A stretch of 5,725 bases of DNA from an uncultured Dorea sp. (lineage in GTDB: Bacteria; Bacillota; Clostridia; Lachnospirales; Lachnospiraceae): the NCBI GenBank assembly GCA_910588745.1, contig CAJURK010000083.1:1-5725 (forward strand), given 5' to 3'. Shown here in pieces: positions 1-5,253 of this stretch. How positions within the stretch are numbered: the first letter of the stretch is position 1; every line of letters starts with the position of its first letter. Under the pieces are notes generated by a model. That model made no database searches, was not told where the DNA came from, and saw nothing but the letters and a program-made list of their open reading frames with translations. Both the position numbers and the translations under genes were made by a program.

Positions 1-54
1 CATATACAATCTTAATAAACCCTCTAAATCATTTTTTTCTATTTCTCTAACCAT
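1..54 (-). CDS. Start of a probable GNAT-family N-acetyltransferase (partial)
   Basis: An ATG on the minus strand at 54 opens a frame that runs off the left edge and reads MVREIEKNDLEGLLRLYM. The pattern 'hydrophobic-Arg-x-hydrophobic, acidic-Asp-Leu-x-x-Leu-Leu-x-Leu-Tyr' is typical of the first beta strand and first helix of small GNAT acetyltransferases, which transfer an acetyl group from acetyl-CoA to an amine. A good ribosome binding site, AGGAAAGG (complement of 64-71), lies 9 bases upstream of the ATG and supports this start. The gene is divergent from the LytTR regulator at 264 with a 209-base shared spacer. Only 18 codons are visible, so the acetyl-CoA binding motif cannot be checked and the substrate is unknown. 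The start is fairly secure; the family call is an inference from a short stretch. Confidence 0.6.
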   Translation of the reverse strand, partial: MVREIEKNDLEGLLRLYM

Positions 55-84
55 ATGGGGCAACCTTTCCTATTCCATAAATAC

Positions 85-97
85 TAACTGCAAGTTA
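85..97. promoter_or_regulatory. Small inverted repeat in divergent spacer, possible operator
   Basis: TAACT-GCA-AGTTA is a perfect 5-base inverted repeat around a 3-base centre. It lies about 14 bases upstream of the ribosome binding site of the partial minus-strand gene, between that gene and the LytTR gene. The minus-strand arm GCAGTTAG loosely resembles the ACAGTTAAG-type half-sites known for AgrA, a LytTR protein, but no second half-site at the usual spacing was found. Short dyads occur by chance, so this is only a candidate. Confidence 0.2.
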
Positions 98-228
98 TCG
101 CACTCCTGTACTGTGAATCCTCATAAACAAAACACATATTATGGTTTCAAAAACATATCCTGCAATCAACCTTTTCAGTCCAAAATAATTCCTTCGTTTT
201 CCGACATTTTTCGTCTTTTCAATTGTCA

Positions 229-234
229 TATGAT
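229..234 (+). promoter_or_regulatory. Possible -10 box for the LytTR gene
   Basis: TATGAT matches the vegetative -10 consensus at five of six bases and lies 14 bases upstream of the AAAGGAA ribosome binding site of the LytTR gene. No good TTGACA-like -35 element sits 16-18 bases further upstream; that stretch is T-rich. The promoter would therefore be weak or activator-dependent, which would fit autoregulation, but this is speculative. Confidence 0.25.
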
Positions 235-263
235 ACAGAGAGAAAACAAAGGAACTTTTTTAA

Positions 264-710
264 ATGAATTGGTTAAAAGAACTTTCAAAAAACGAATGTG
301 TACACAAAAGTCTGTCGGCCTTTTTAGAACAGTATGGGATAACTGGATTAGAAAATGCTCTTCAGCTTTACCAAAATACCCATCAGAAATATATATGTAA
401 GACCAGAATTTCCATATCAATGCTCAGTATATATGATATTTATTATCTAGAAATCCAAAAACACAATATAACAATCCACACACAGGACGAAACCTACCAG
501 AAATATGGTACATTAGCCAAAGAACTAAAAGCCCTGTCTCCTTATGGTTTTGTAAAATGCACCCAAAGCTGTCTCGTATCGCTAAATAAAATAAAGTCTA
601 TTCAGCACGACGACATTGTTTTGACAAACAATGTCCGGCTGCATTTAAGCAGAAGTTATGCTCCCAGCGTTATCATAGCCTTTTCTCAATACAAGCCCTC
701 TACACGATAG
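264..710 (+). CDS. Stand-alone LytTR-domain transcriptional regulator
   Basis: This 148-residue protein carries a LytTR DNA-binding domain (Pfam family LytTR) at about residues 45-142. The hallmarks are visible in order: the 'IYDIYYLEIQKHNITIHT' strand region (56-73), 'YGTLAKELKAL' (81-91), 'GFVKCTQSCLVSLNKIKSI' (95-113) and 'LHLSRSY' (126-132). LytTR proteins bind direct repeats in promoters, and most are response regulators with an N-terminal receiver. Here the 45 residues before the domain are too short for a receiver; they look like an amphipathic helical lead. The protein is therefore either constitutively active or controlled by a partner or ligand not visible here. The ATG at 264 is preceded by AAAGGAA (248-254) at 9 bases. 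The gene is divergent from the partial acetyltransferase and convergent with the MATE gene. No histidine kinase is nearby. The target genes are unknown; the divergent spacer is the obvious first place to look. Confidence 0.85.
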   Translation: MNWLKELSKNECVHKSLSAFLEQYGITGLENALQLYQNTHQKYICKTRISISMLSIYDIYYLEIQKHNITIHTQDETYQKYGTLAKELKALSPYGFVKCTQSCLVSLNKIKSIQHDDIVLTNNVRLHLSRSYAPSVIIAFSQYKPSTR

Positions 711-777
711 CCTGTCCAGAGGCCGCCATATCTTACTTTTACTCTGAATTACGGCCCCTGATTCCTGGTTGTCAGAT

Positions 778-818
778 ATATCTGGAATACGATGTAAAAC
801 ATTATATTCTCCAGATAT
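778..818. other. Long imperfect A/T-rich hairpin downstream of the LytTR gene
   Basis: ATATCTGGA (778-786) pairs perfectly with TCCAGATAT (810-818). The inner part can pair further as ATA/TAT and ATGT/ACAT (793-796 with 800-803) around an AAA loop, giving a stepped stem. No T tract follows on either strand, so it is not a classic intrinsic terminator. It may shape the 3' end of the LytTR or MATE transcript, or be a small palindromic repeat. Confidence 0.4.
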
Positions 819-822
819 CGTG

Positions 823-930
823 CTAACATTCCCCAAAGCCTGAATGAATCAATGCAATTAATGAGTGCGCCGCTTCTTCCCAGCCGCACAGTGTACGCCG
901 AAACGTATTTGTATAGTCTATGCTGTCGAT
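823..930 (-). pseudogene. Possible C-terminal remnant of an unidentified protein
   Basis: Reading the minus strand, the frame between a TAG at 931-933 and a TAG at 823-825 gives 35 residues with a protein-like pattern: an 'NTFRRTLCGWEEAA' stretch followed by 'HSLIALIHSGFGEC' and the stop. The amphipathic helix and Trp/Gly spacing look like a real C-terminus rather than a chance frame. There is no start codon and no ribosome binding site, and a stop lies directly upstream. It follows the MATE stop on the same strand by about 60 bases but in a different reading context. I do not recognise the family. It could be the tail of a decayed gene, or a chance reading of a non-coding spacer. Confidence 0.2.
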
Positions 931-942
931 CTAATGCCTGGT

Positions 943-978
943 GCAGCCGGGAATAATCTTATGATTCCCGAATACTGC
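943..978 (-). other. Hairpin just downstream of the MATE gene
   Basis: CGGGAAT (948-954) pairs with ATTCCCG (964-970) around a 9-base loop. GCAG (943-946) pairs with CTGC (975-978) outside an asymmetric bulge, giving 11 base pairs in all. It begins 13 bases after the minus-strand MATE stop codon, where a transcript 3' end is expected. There is no T run after it on the minus strand, so intrinsic termination is doubtful; it could be a 3'-end stabilising structure. Confidence 0.4.
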
Positions 979-990
979 CGCACAAATATA

Positions 991-2337
991 CTAATCCCTG
1001 GTAAGTTTCCGAATCCAATTCCCATAATGTGACATCAGGTATCCCGGAACGCATTTGAATATCTGATCCGCGTTCAGACAACAGACGACAACTGCCGGCG
1101 GCGCCTGTACCGCAAAAGCCATTACAAAAGACAGCGGCAGCACAATCATCCAGATACTGACCAAATCCATTTTTACTACAAACATCGGATTTCCGCCGCC
1201 CCGGATAATTCCGTTATTGGTCGGCATCTGATACGACATCCCAACATAAATAACGCTTAATATAACCAGAAACTGATCGGCCATTCTCAATGTATCCGGC
1301 GACAAGCTATAGAGCTGCAGAACCGGTATCCGGATTAGAAACAATAGCAGCCCCCCAACTGCCCCGGCCGCCAGAAATATTCTCTGCATCAGCCGGGAAT
1401 AGAGCCGGACTTTCTCCATATCGCCGGCGCCAATTGCTTTTCCTATTATAACCGACGCAGCAGCCGAAGAACCGACAGCCGCGGATTTCACCAAAAGAAA
1501 CAGCGTAGAAGCCACGCTGTTCGCCGCGATCGCCGACGACGTCATATGCCCCAGGATCACCGTCTGCAGAGCCGTATTAAGTCCCCACAGCGTCTGCACC
1601 AGCAAAATCGGTCCTGTAATCCGAAAGTAATCTATAAACAGCACTCTGTCTATTTGAAAATAATCCGACAGCCTGATTCTTAAGTTCTTCTCCTTCTTTG
1701 CCACATACATAATCAGCGCCACACACTCGGCAATCCGCGCGCAGAGGGTTCCAACAGCGGCTCCCGCCGCGCCAAGCTCCGGCAGTCCGAACCGTCCGTA
1801 TATCAGAAGCGAATTCAGTCCGCAATTGACGCAAAAAGTCATAACAGAAAGCCAAAACGCTATTTTTACCGTTTCTGCGCTCCTAAGAGCCGCCAAAAGC
1901 AAAATCGTCACCGCAAAAAACGGATATGTATATCGTATGATATTTAAATAAATAACTCCCTGTCCAACAATCTCCTGATCTGTGGTAAATAGTCCAACGG
2001 CCGCCTCCGGAAAGAAACTGACTGCCGTAAATAAAACTGCGGCCGCTAAGATCCCCGTATGCATCGCCAAAGCGCAAATCCGTTTCATTGGCTCCCTCTG
2101 CCGCTTCCCCCAATACTGGCTGCATACAATTACCGCCCCGTCCCCCAGCGCCATTAGAATCTGCTGATAAACAAACTGGATCTGATTCACTGCCGCCACA
2201 CCGGACAGAGCCGTCTCGCTGTACGCTCCTAACATCATATTATCCGCAAGATTAATACTAATCGTAACCACATTCTGCAGCACAAGCATAACGCATATTT
2301 GAAAAAATTTATGATAAAACTCCTTGTATTTCCACAT
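991..2337 (-). CDS. MATE-family multidrug/organic-cation efflux transporter
   Basis: This 448-residue protein is an inner-membrane antiporter of the MATE family, which exports drugs or metabolites using Na+ or H+ gradients. The length is normal for the family (about 440-460), and about twelve hydrophobic segments fill it. The two MatE repeats are visible: 'SINLADNMMLGAYSETALSGVAAVNQIQF' at 27-55 with 'GDGAVIVCSQYWGKRQ' at 65-80 in the first, and 'LNTALQTVILGHMTSSAIAANSVA' at 253-276 with 'IIGKAIGAGD' at 297-306 in the second. 'GIIRGGGNPMFVVKMDLVSIWMIVLPLSF' (376-404) is the usual late motif. The first helix reads ICVMLVLQ where relatives usually have an ALPIxLQ-like stretch, so the family's TM1 proline is missing. 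The start has only a weak GA-rich stretch upstream (AGAAAGAA directly before the ATG), but the N-terminus MWKYKEFY fits relatives. The gene diverges from the pdaA-like gene. The substrate cannot be deduced. Confidence 0.92.
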   Translation of the reverse strand: MWKYKEFYHKFFQICVMLVLQNVVTISINLADNMMLGAYSETALSGVAAVNQIQFVYQQILMALGDGAVIVCSQYWGKRQREPMKRICALAMHTGILAAAVLFTAVSFFPEAAVGLFTTDQEIVGQGVIYLNIIRYTYPFFAVTILLLAALRSAETVKIAFWLSVMTFCVNCGLNSLLIYGRFGLPELGAAGAAVGTLCARIAECVALIMYVAKKEKNLRIRLSDYFQIDRVLFIDYFRITGPILLVQTLWGLNTALQTVILGHMTSSAIAANSVASTLFLLVKSAAVGSSAAASVIIGKAIGAGDMEKVRLYSRLMQRIFLAAGAVGGLLLFLIRIPVLQLYSLSPDTLRMADQFLVILSVIYVGMSYQMPTNNGIIRGGGNPMFVVKMDLVSIWMIVLPLSFVMAFAVQAPPAVVVCCLNADQIFKCVPGYLMSHYGNWIRKLTRD

Positions 2338-2426
2338 TTCTTTCTGTGACGCCCGTTTCTTTCAACGGCCGCTCCTTCCCCTTTTCTTCCCACACTCTGT
2401 CTCTTGTCCGTGCGCTCTATTCTTCT

Positions 2427-2455
2427 ACTTTACCGCTTTTTTATCCTGCCCGCAA
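2427..2455 (-). promoter_or_regulatory. Candidate promoter for the MATE gene
   Basis: On the minus strand TTGCGG (complement of 2450-2455) and TAAAGT (complement of 2427-2432) are separated by exactly 17 bases, giving a weak vegetative-type promoter with matches at 3 of 6 and 4 of 6 positions. It would give a leader of about 80 bases before the MATE start. The rest of the 2338-2550 spacer is strongly pyrimidine-rich on the plus strand, with no other obvious element and no clear promoter for the rightward gene. Confidence 0.25.
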
Positions 2456-2550
2456 GCTTCTAAAGAACAAAACCGCCCTCTAAAAACATGGAAAAACATA
2501 CTAACTGCGGCTGTTCCGGAATACATATATAAAAAATCCACGAGGACATT

Positions 2551-3471
2551 ATGAAGCAAATATTGAAAAAAGCACACCTTACAAAAGCGCTCCGATATCT
2601 TTGCCTGCTCCTTCTCTCTTTTCTGGTGGGGCGGTGTATTGGTATGATTCACCAACATTTCCTTTCACCCGACAAAACGGAGACCACCACGTCCCTCTCT
2701 GCCCTAAACTACGAATACGTAACCGCTACCTGCCGTCCGGAGCTAAACTCCAGCGTACCGATCATTGCTCCTGCCGCCGATGGAAACTGGGGATTAAGTT
2801 TTCAGGAAGACGGGAAGCCCCCCGTAGCCAATGCTACTGCCGCGGAACTGAAAAAATACGACGCCTATTACGCCGGAAGCCAGAAGAAAAAGGTTCTCTA
2901 TCTGACCTTTGACGCAGGTTATGAAAATGGAAATACCGAACCAATCTTAGACGCCTTAAAAAAGCACAAGGTTCCAGCCACCTTTTTCGTAGTCGGCCCC
3001 TTCATTGCCGAACATCCTGAGCTGATTAAACGCATGGCAGAAGAAGGCCACACCGTAGGCAACCATACCTATTCCCATCCGGATATGTCCAAAATCTCCA
3101 CCAAAGAATCCTTCCAGAAGGAGTTAGGGCAGGTAGAAGAGCTGTATGAAGAAATTACCGGCTCTCCCATGACCAAATACTACCGCCCGCCGCAGGGGAA
3201 ATACAGTGAAGACAATCTTTCTATGGCAAAGGAGCTTGGATATAAAACCTTTTTCTGGAGCCTTGCATACGTTGACTGGTATCAGGACGACCAGCCCTCA
3301 AAAGAAGAAGCTTTCGATAAACTTCTTGGAAGAATCCACCCGGGAGCTATTGTTCTCCTGCACAGCACCTCCTCCACCAATGCGGAAATCTTAGATGAGC
3401 TGCTGACCAAATGGGAGGAAATGGGATATACGTTTAAACCTTTAGAAAGTCTTGCAAAGCAGAAAAAATGA
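2551..3471 (+). CDS. pdaA: PdaA-like polysaccharide deacetylase (spore cortex muramic acid de-N-acetylase)
   Basis: This 306-residue protein belongs to the carbohydrate esterase 4 (NodB) fold and most resembles PdaA. In Bacillus, PdaA removes the acetyl group from N-acetylmuramic acid, a step towards the muramic delta-lactam of spore cortex needed for germination. Residues 15-31 form an uncleaved or Sec-type hydrophobic segment after a basic N-terminus, so the enzyme acts outside the membrane. A PdaA-like 'NWGLSF' lies at 79-84. Catalytic motifs follow in order: TFDAGYENG at 119-127 (D121 as likely base), NHTYSHPD at 171-178 (metal-ligand H172 and H176), YRPPQGKYSE at 211-220, FFWSLAYVDW at 234-243, and IHPGAIVLLHS at 262-272 (H271). 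The second Asp of the usual TFDDG motif is Ala; Bacillus PdaA has Asn there. The start is supported by GAGGA (2542-2546), with a rather short 4-base spacer. It stands alone, divergent from the MATE gene. The PdaA subfamily is likely; a general peptidoglycan or chitooligosaccharide deacetylase is the alternative. Confidence 0.88.
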   Translation: MKQILKKAHLTKALRYLCLLLLSFLVGRCIGMIHQHFLSPDKTETTTSLSALNYEYVTATCRPELNSSVPIIAPAADGNWGLSFQEDGKPPVANATAAELKKYDAYYAGSQKKKVLYLTFDAGYENGNTEPILDALKKHKVPATFFVVGPFIAEHPELIKRMAEEGHTVGNHTYSHPDMSKISTKESFQKELGQVEELYEEITGSPMTKYYRPPQGKYSEDNLSMAKELGYKTFFWSLAYVDWYQDDQPSKEEAFDKLLGRIHPGAIVLLHSTSSTNAEILDELLTKWEEMGYTFKPLESLAKQKK

Positions 3472-3474
3472 ATG

Positions 3475-3494
3475 TGGTATTTTAAACTATACCA
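3475..3494. promoter_or_regulatory. Inverted repeat overlapping a promoter, possible operator
   Basis: TGGTAT (3475-3480) and ATACCA (3489-3494) are perfect 6-base inverted arms around TTTAAACT. The repeat starts 3 bases after the pdaA-like stop and ends directly before the TG of an extended -10 element, covering the -35 and spacer positions. That placement suits a repressor or activator site for the UPF0126 gene. No T run follows, so a terminator is unlikely. Confidence 0.4.
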
Positions 3495-3503
3495 TGTTAT
3501 GAT
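3495..3503 (+). promoter_or_regulatory. Extended -10 promoter element for the UPF0126 gene
   Basis: TGTTATGAT contains the TGn extension and a TATGAT hexamer matching the -10 consensus at five of six bases. Counting 17 bases upstream gives TGGTAT, a poor -35 element, which is the common arrangement for extended -10 promoters. Transcription would begin near 3510 and leave a leader of about 55 bases. Confidence 0.4.
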
Positions 3504-3527
3504 ACATATAACTTAAGAAAAAGATAC

Positions 3528-3546
3528 AGTCCTGCCTACCGGGACT
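3528..3546 (+). promoter_or_regulatory. Small hairpin in the UPF0126 leader
   Basis: AGTCC (3528-3532) pairs with GGACT (3542-3546) around a 9-base loop, ending 5 bases before the GGAGGA ribosome binding site (3552-3557). It could affect mRNA stability or translation. It is far too small for a glycine or other known aptamer and matches none that I recognise. Confidence 0.25.
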
Positions 3547-3565
3547 ATTTCGGAGGAACTAATTT

Positions 3566-4216
3566 ATGTCTGGCAATATTACTGTACTATTTGTTATGGA
3601 ATTAATCGGAACAGCCGCCTTTTCCTGTTCCGGAGCAATGACCGCTATCCGCAAGAGATTAGATCTATTAGGGATTGTTGTTCTCGGAGTAATAACTGCC
3701 GTAGGCGGAGGCATGATCCGCGACGTACTTATTGGCGTCCATCCGCCCACACTATTTATAAAACCAATCTATGTGACTATGGCCGTAGTTTCTGCCATCC
3801 TTATGTTCTTTGCCATGAAATCAAGAAGACTGACAAGGCTCCTTCTGGAGGTGGAATACTACGACTGGGTCATGAATCTATTAGATGCGGTCGGTCTCGG
3901 CGCTTTCACTGTAGTTGGGGTAAATACCGCCATTTCCGCAGGATATGAAGATTTTCTCTTCCTGACAGTCTTTCTGGGCGTGATAACCGGCGTTGGCGGC
4001 GGCCTGCTGCGTGATATGATGGCCGGTGAGATCCCTGCCATCTTAAAAAAACATGTCTACGCCTGCGCTTCCATCGCAGGGGCGCTGTGCTATGTCATAA
4101 TCATTACCTGTATTCCTACGGATGCCGCGTTAATACTCAGCGCTGCTTTGGTAATTCTGATCCGGCTGCTGGCGAGACATTACAAATGGAATTTGCCGCG
4201 GTGTGAAATTCCATAA
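3566..4216 (+). CDS. UPF0126 / TRIC-like membrane protein (putative glycine transporter family)
   Basis: This 216-residue membrane protein consists of two copies of the UPF0126 domain (Pfam PF03458, also named Gly_transporter), each of about three helices, plus a seventh C-terminal helix. The signature GGGxxRD occurs twice: GGGMIRD at 47-53, following 'GTAAFSCSGAMTAIRKRLDLLGIVVLGVITAV', and GGGLLRD at 144-150, following 'LDAVGLGAFTVVGVNTAI'. The internal duplication and length of about 205-220 are normal for the YicG/YadS group. Members are structurally related to TRIC cation channels and have been linked to glycine transport. Substrate or ion for this copy is not shown by sequence. The start has a strong site, GGAGGA, 8 bases upstream. 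The gene follows the pdaA-like gene by 94 bases but appears to have its own promoter, so the two need not be co-expressed. No riboswitch-sized leader is present. Confidence 0.92.
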   Translation: MSGNITVLFVMELIGTAAFSCSGAMTAIRKRLDLLGIVVLGVITAVGGGMIRDVLIGVHPPTLFIKPIYVTMAVVSAILMFFAMKSRRLTRLLLEVEYYDWVMNLLDAVGLGAFTVVGVNTAISAGYEDFLFLTVFLGVITGVGGGLLRDMMAGEIPAILKKHVYACASIAGALCYVIIITCIPTDAALILSAALVILIRLLARHYKWNLPRCEIP

Positions 4217-4236
4217 CCTCTTCTTATCTGCATACT

Positions 4237-4488
4237 TTGACAGCAAGCATGCTTAACTTTTGGCAGCGTCACATCTCACTTTGGAATTGGATCCCCACAT
4301 TCACTGCCTCATTTCTAAAAGGCGGGTTTAGTGACGATAGTTTCTGGCGCAATGTAAAAAACTTTAACTACACCTATCTGCGCGATGCTTTTCGTACTGC
4401 CTTTCTAAAAGAACTGGAGTCTAGGAGCGGGACTTCCTTTAAAAAAGTAAAGACCAAATGTTACAATGACCAAAAACAAGGTTGCTGA
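4237..4488 (+). CDS. Unrecognised 83-codon open frame, possibly a gene remnant
   Basis: The frame begins at a TTG (4237), with an internal ATG at 4249, and ends at TGA 4486-4488. Neither start has a Shine-Dalgarno sequence, unlike the neighbouring genes. The translation is nevertheless protein-like: an aromatic-rich front half ('NFWQRHISLWNWIPTF', 7-22) and a helix-like middle ('DDSFWRNVKNFNYTYLRDAF', 33-52, then 'RTAFLKELESRSG'), ending in a basic tail. I do not recognise the family, and no signal peptide is evident. The missing ribosome site, the lack of a proper start and the position 20 bases after the UPF0126 stop suggest the interior or end of a decayed gene, or a chance frame. The plus-strand terminator at 4550-4593 would end any transcript through it. 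Confidence 0.3.
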   Translation: MTASMLNFWQRHISLWNWIPTFTASFLKGGFSDDSFWRNVKNFNYTYLRDAFRTAFLKELESRSGTSFKKVKTKCYNDQKQGC

Positions 4489-4549
4489 CGAAGCTGGCAT
4501 TGGGGGTTTTTATATCTTCTAAGCCGTATCGTCTTATCGTCGTACCCAG

Positions 4550-4593
4550 ACAAAAGTTTTCCAAACATACATTCTGTGAACTTTTGTTTTTTT
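4550..4593 (+). terminator. Rho-independent terminator, plus strand
   Basis: ACAAAAGTT (4550-4558) pairs perfectly with AACTTTTGT (4579-4587) around a 20-base loop, and a T run extends from 4587 to 4593. The stem is A/T-rich and the loop long, so it is probably of moderate strength. It would end rightward transcription from the UPF0126 gene and the small frame at 4237. Confidence 0.6.
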
Positions 4594-4624
4594 GCTTCTT
4601 AGAAACCGCAATTTCCTATAAAGT

Positions 4625-4665
4625 AAAAAAATCCCTCTAAACTTCAAAAACAACGTTCAGAGGGA
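4625..4665 (-). terminator. Rho-independent terminator, minus strand
   Basis: On the minus strand TCCCTCT pairs with AGAGGGA (arms 4659-4665 and 4632-4638), with three further AAC/GTT pairs after one mismatch. Seven T residues follow directly (complement of 4625-4631). This is a textbook intrinsic terminator, about 75 bases downstream of the NimA-like gene stop, closing the pnuC-like/nim-like operon. Confidence 0.85.
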
Positions 4666-4686
4666 AATATGGTATGACAAAACATC

Positions 4687-4715
4687 CCACCATAACTTCG
4701 TTTTTTATATGGTGG
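4687..4715 (-). other. Hairpin between the NimA-like stop and its terminator
   Basis: CCACCATA (4687-4694) and TATGGTGG (4708-4715) form a perfect 8-base stem with a 13-base loop that contains six consecutive T residues on the plus strand. It lies about 24 bases after the stop of the minus-strand flavoprotein gene and before the terminator at 4625-4665. It has no T tail on the minus strand. It may protect the mRNA 3' end. Confidence 0.45.
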
Positions 4716-4739
4716 ATCACAACAATAAGCGATGATAAG

Positions 4740-5231
4740 CTACCATTTCCTTTTGGCAATTTCTATTGCTTCTTTTCCTGTCATATGCTCAACAGACAGT
4801 TCCATCATGCATAAAGTTTTCCATTCTCTTGCAATTTCTTGATTTCTGTTTCCTATGCGATCTGTTGGATGATATTTAATTGCTAACCTTTCAACTGCTT
4901 CTCTAATTTCATTTGCATCCTTCAATATGCGTATTTTGCCAAATACAATTACACTTTTAAAATATGTTGTATATTCTTCTGGAATTATCTCGTCTTGGGC
5001 GATTACGCAAAAGGATGCTTTACTGCATTTCCTTATAGCATCTATTTTGTGTCCTACTTTTGCACCGTGAAAATAAATTTTAGAATTATCATAAACATAA
5101 CTGATAGGAACAGCATATGGGTATTCATTATCACCCAGTAATGCCAATACCCCAGAAGTTCCTTTCTCAAGCAGTTCAATAATTTCTTTATTGCTTAAAA
5201 TTTGTTTTTTTCTTCTCATTTCTCTAAACAT
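4740..5231 (-). CDS. NimA-like pyridoxamine 5'-phosphate oxidase-family flavoprotein
   Basis: This 163-residue cytoplasmic protein is a split-barrel FMN-binding protein of the pyridoxamine-phosphate-oxidase superfamily, in the group of 5-nitroimidazole-resistance NimA-like proteins (Pfam Pyridox_ox_2). Visible family motifs are the start 'MFREMRRKKQ' (1-10), 'GVLALLGDNEYPYAVPISYVYD' (27-48), 'KIYFHGAKVGHKIDAI' (51-66, with H55 and H61 near the expected flavin site), 'YFKSVIVFGKIRIL' (90-103) and the C-terminal 'CMMELSVEHMTGKEA' (141-155). Length is normal. The ATG is preceded on the minus strand by AGAGG (complement of 5241-5245) at 9 bases. It lies 22 bases downstream of the pnuC-like gene on the same strand, so the two are almost surely co-transcribed, and a strong terminator follows. 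Most such chromosomal proteins have no proven substrate; actual nitroimidazole reduction or heme/F420 chemistry is not implied by the sequence. Confidence 0.9.
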   Translation of the reverse strand: MFREMRRKKQILSNKEIIELLEKGTSGVLALLGDNEYPYAVPISYVYDNSKIYFHGAKVGHKIDAIRKCSKASFCVIAQDEIIPEEYTTYFKSVIVFGKIRILKDANEIREAVERLAIKYHPTDRIGNRNQEIAREWKTLCMMELSVEHMTGKEAIEIAKRKW

Positions 5232-5253
5232 ATCTCTTTACCTCTTTTATCCT

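Noticed and set aside
113..400. 95-codon plus-strand open frame overlapping the LytTR start
   Set aside because: No ribosome binding site, no recognisable protein pattern, and it overlaps a well-supported LytTR gene in another frame.
812..824. 13-base repeat CAGATATCGTGCT, also at 5499-5511
   Set aside because: One copy is inside the pnuC-like coding region and the flanks differ; a single 13-base match in a window of this size is plausible by chance.
645..836. 63-codon minus-strand frame across the LytTR 3' end
   Set aside because: Low-complexity chance translation with no ribosome site or family resemblance; it overlaps the true gene's C-terminal codons.
2497..2503. CATACTA resembling a SigG/SigF-type -10 box upstream of the pdaA-like gene
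   Set aside because: Attractive because PdaA is a sporulation enzyme, but no matching -35 element lies 17-18 bases upstream, where the sequence is CCGCCCTC-like.
2617..2643. Lipoprotein signal at Cys29 of the PdaA-like protein
   Set aside because: The residue before Cys is Arg, which breaks the lipobox; a signal anchor or Sec signal fits better.
2324..2658. Open frames on both strands in the MATE/pdaA spacer
   Set aside because: They reflect a pyrimidine-rich spacer; neither has a good start signal, and both run into one of the real flanking genes.
3504..3565. Glycine or other riboswitch before the UPF0126 gene
   Set aside because: The leader is only about 55 bases with one 5-base stem; conserved aptamer core sequences are absent.
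4473..4511. Possible terminator ending in GGGGGTTTTT
   Set aside because: Only a weak AAAAAC/GTTTTT pairing around a large unpaired region; there is no G/C stem directly before the T run.
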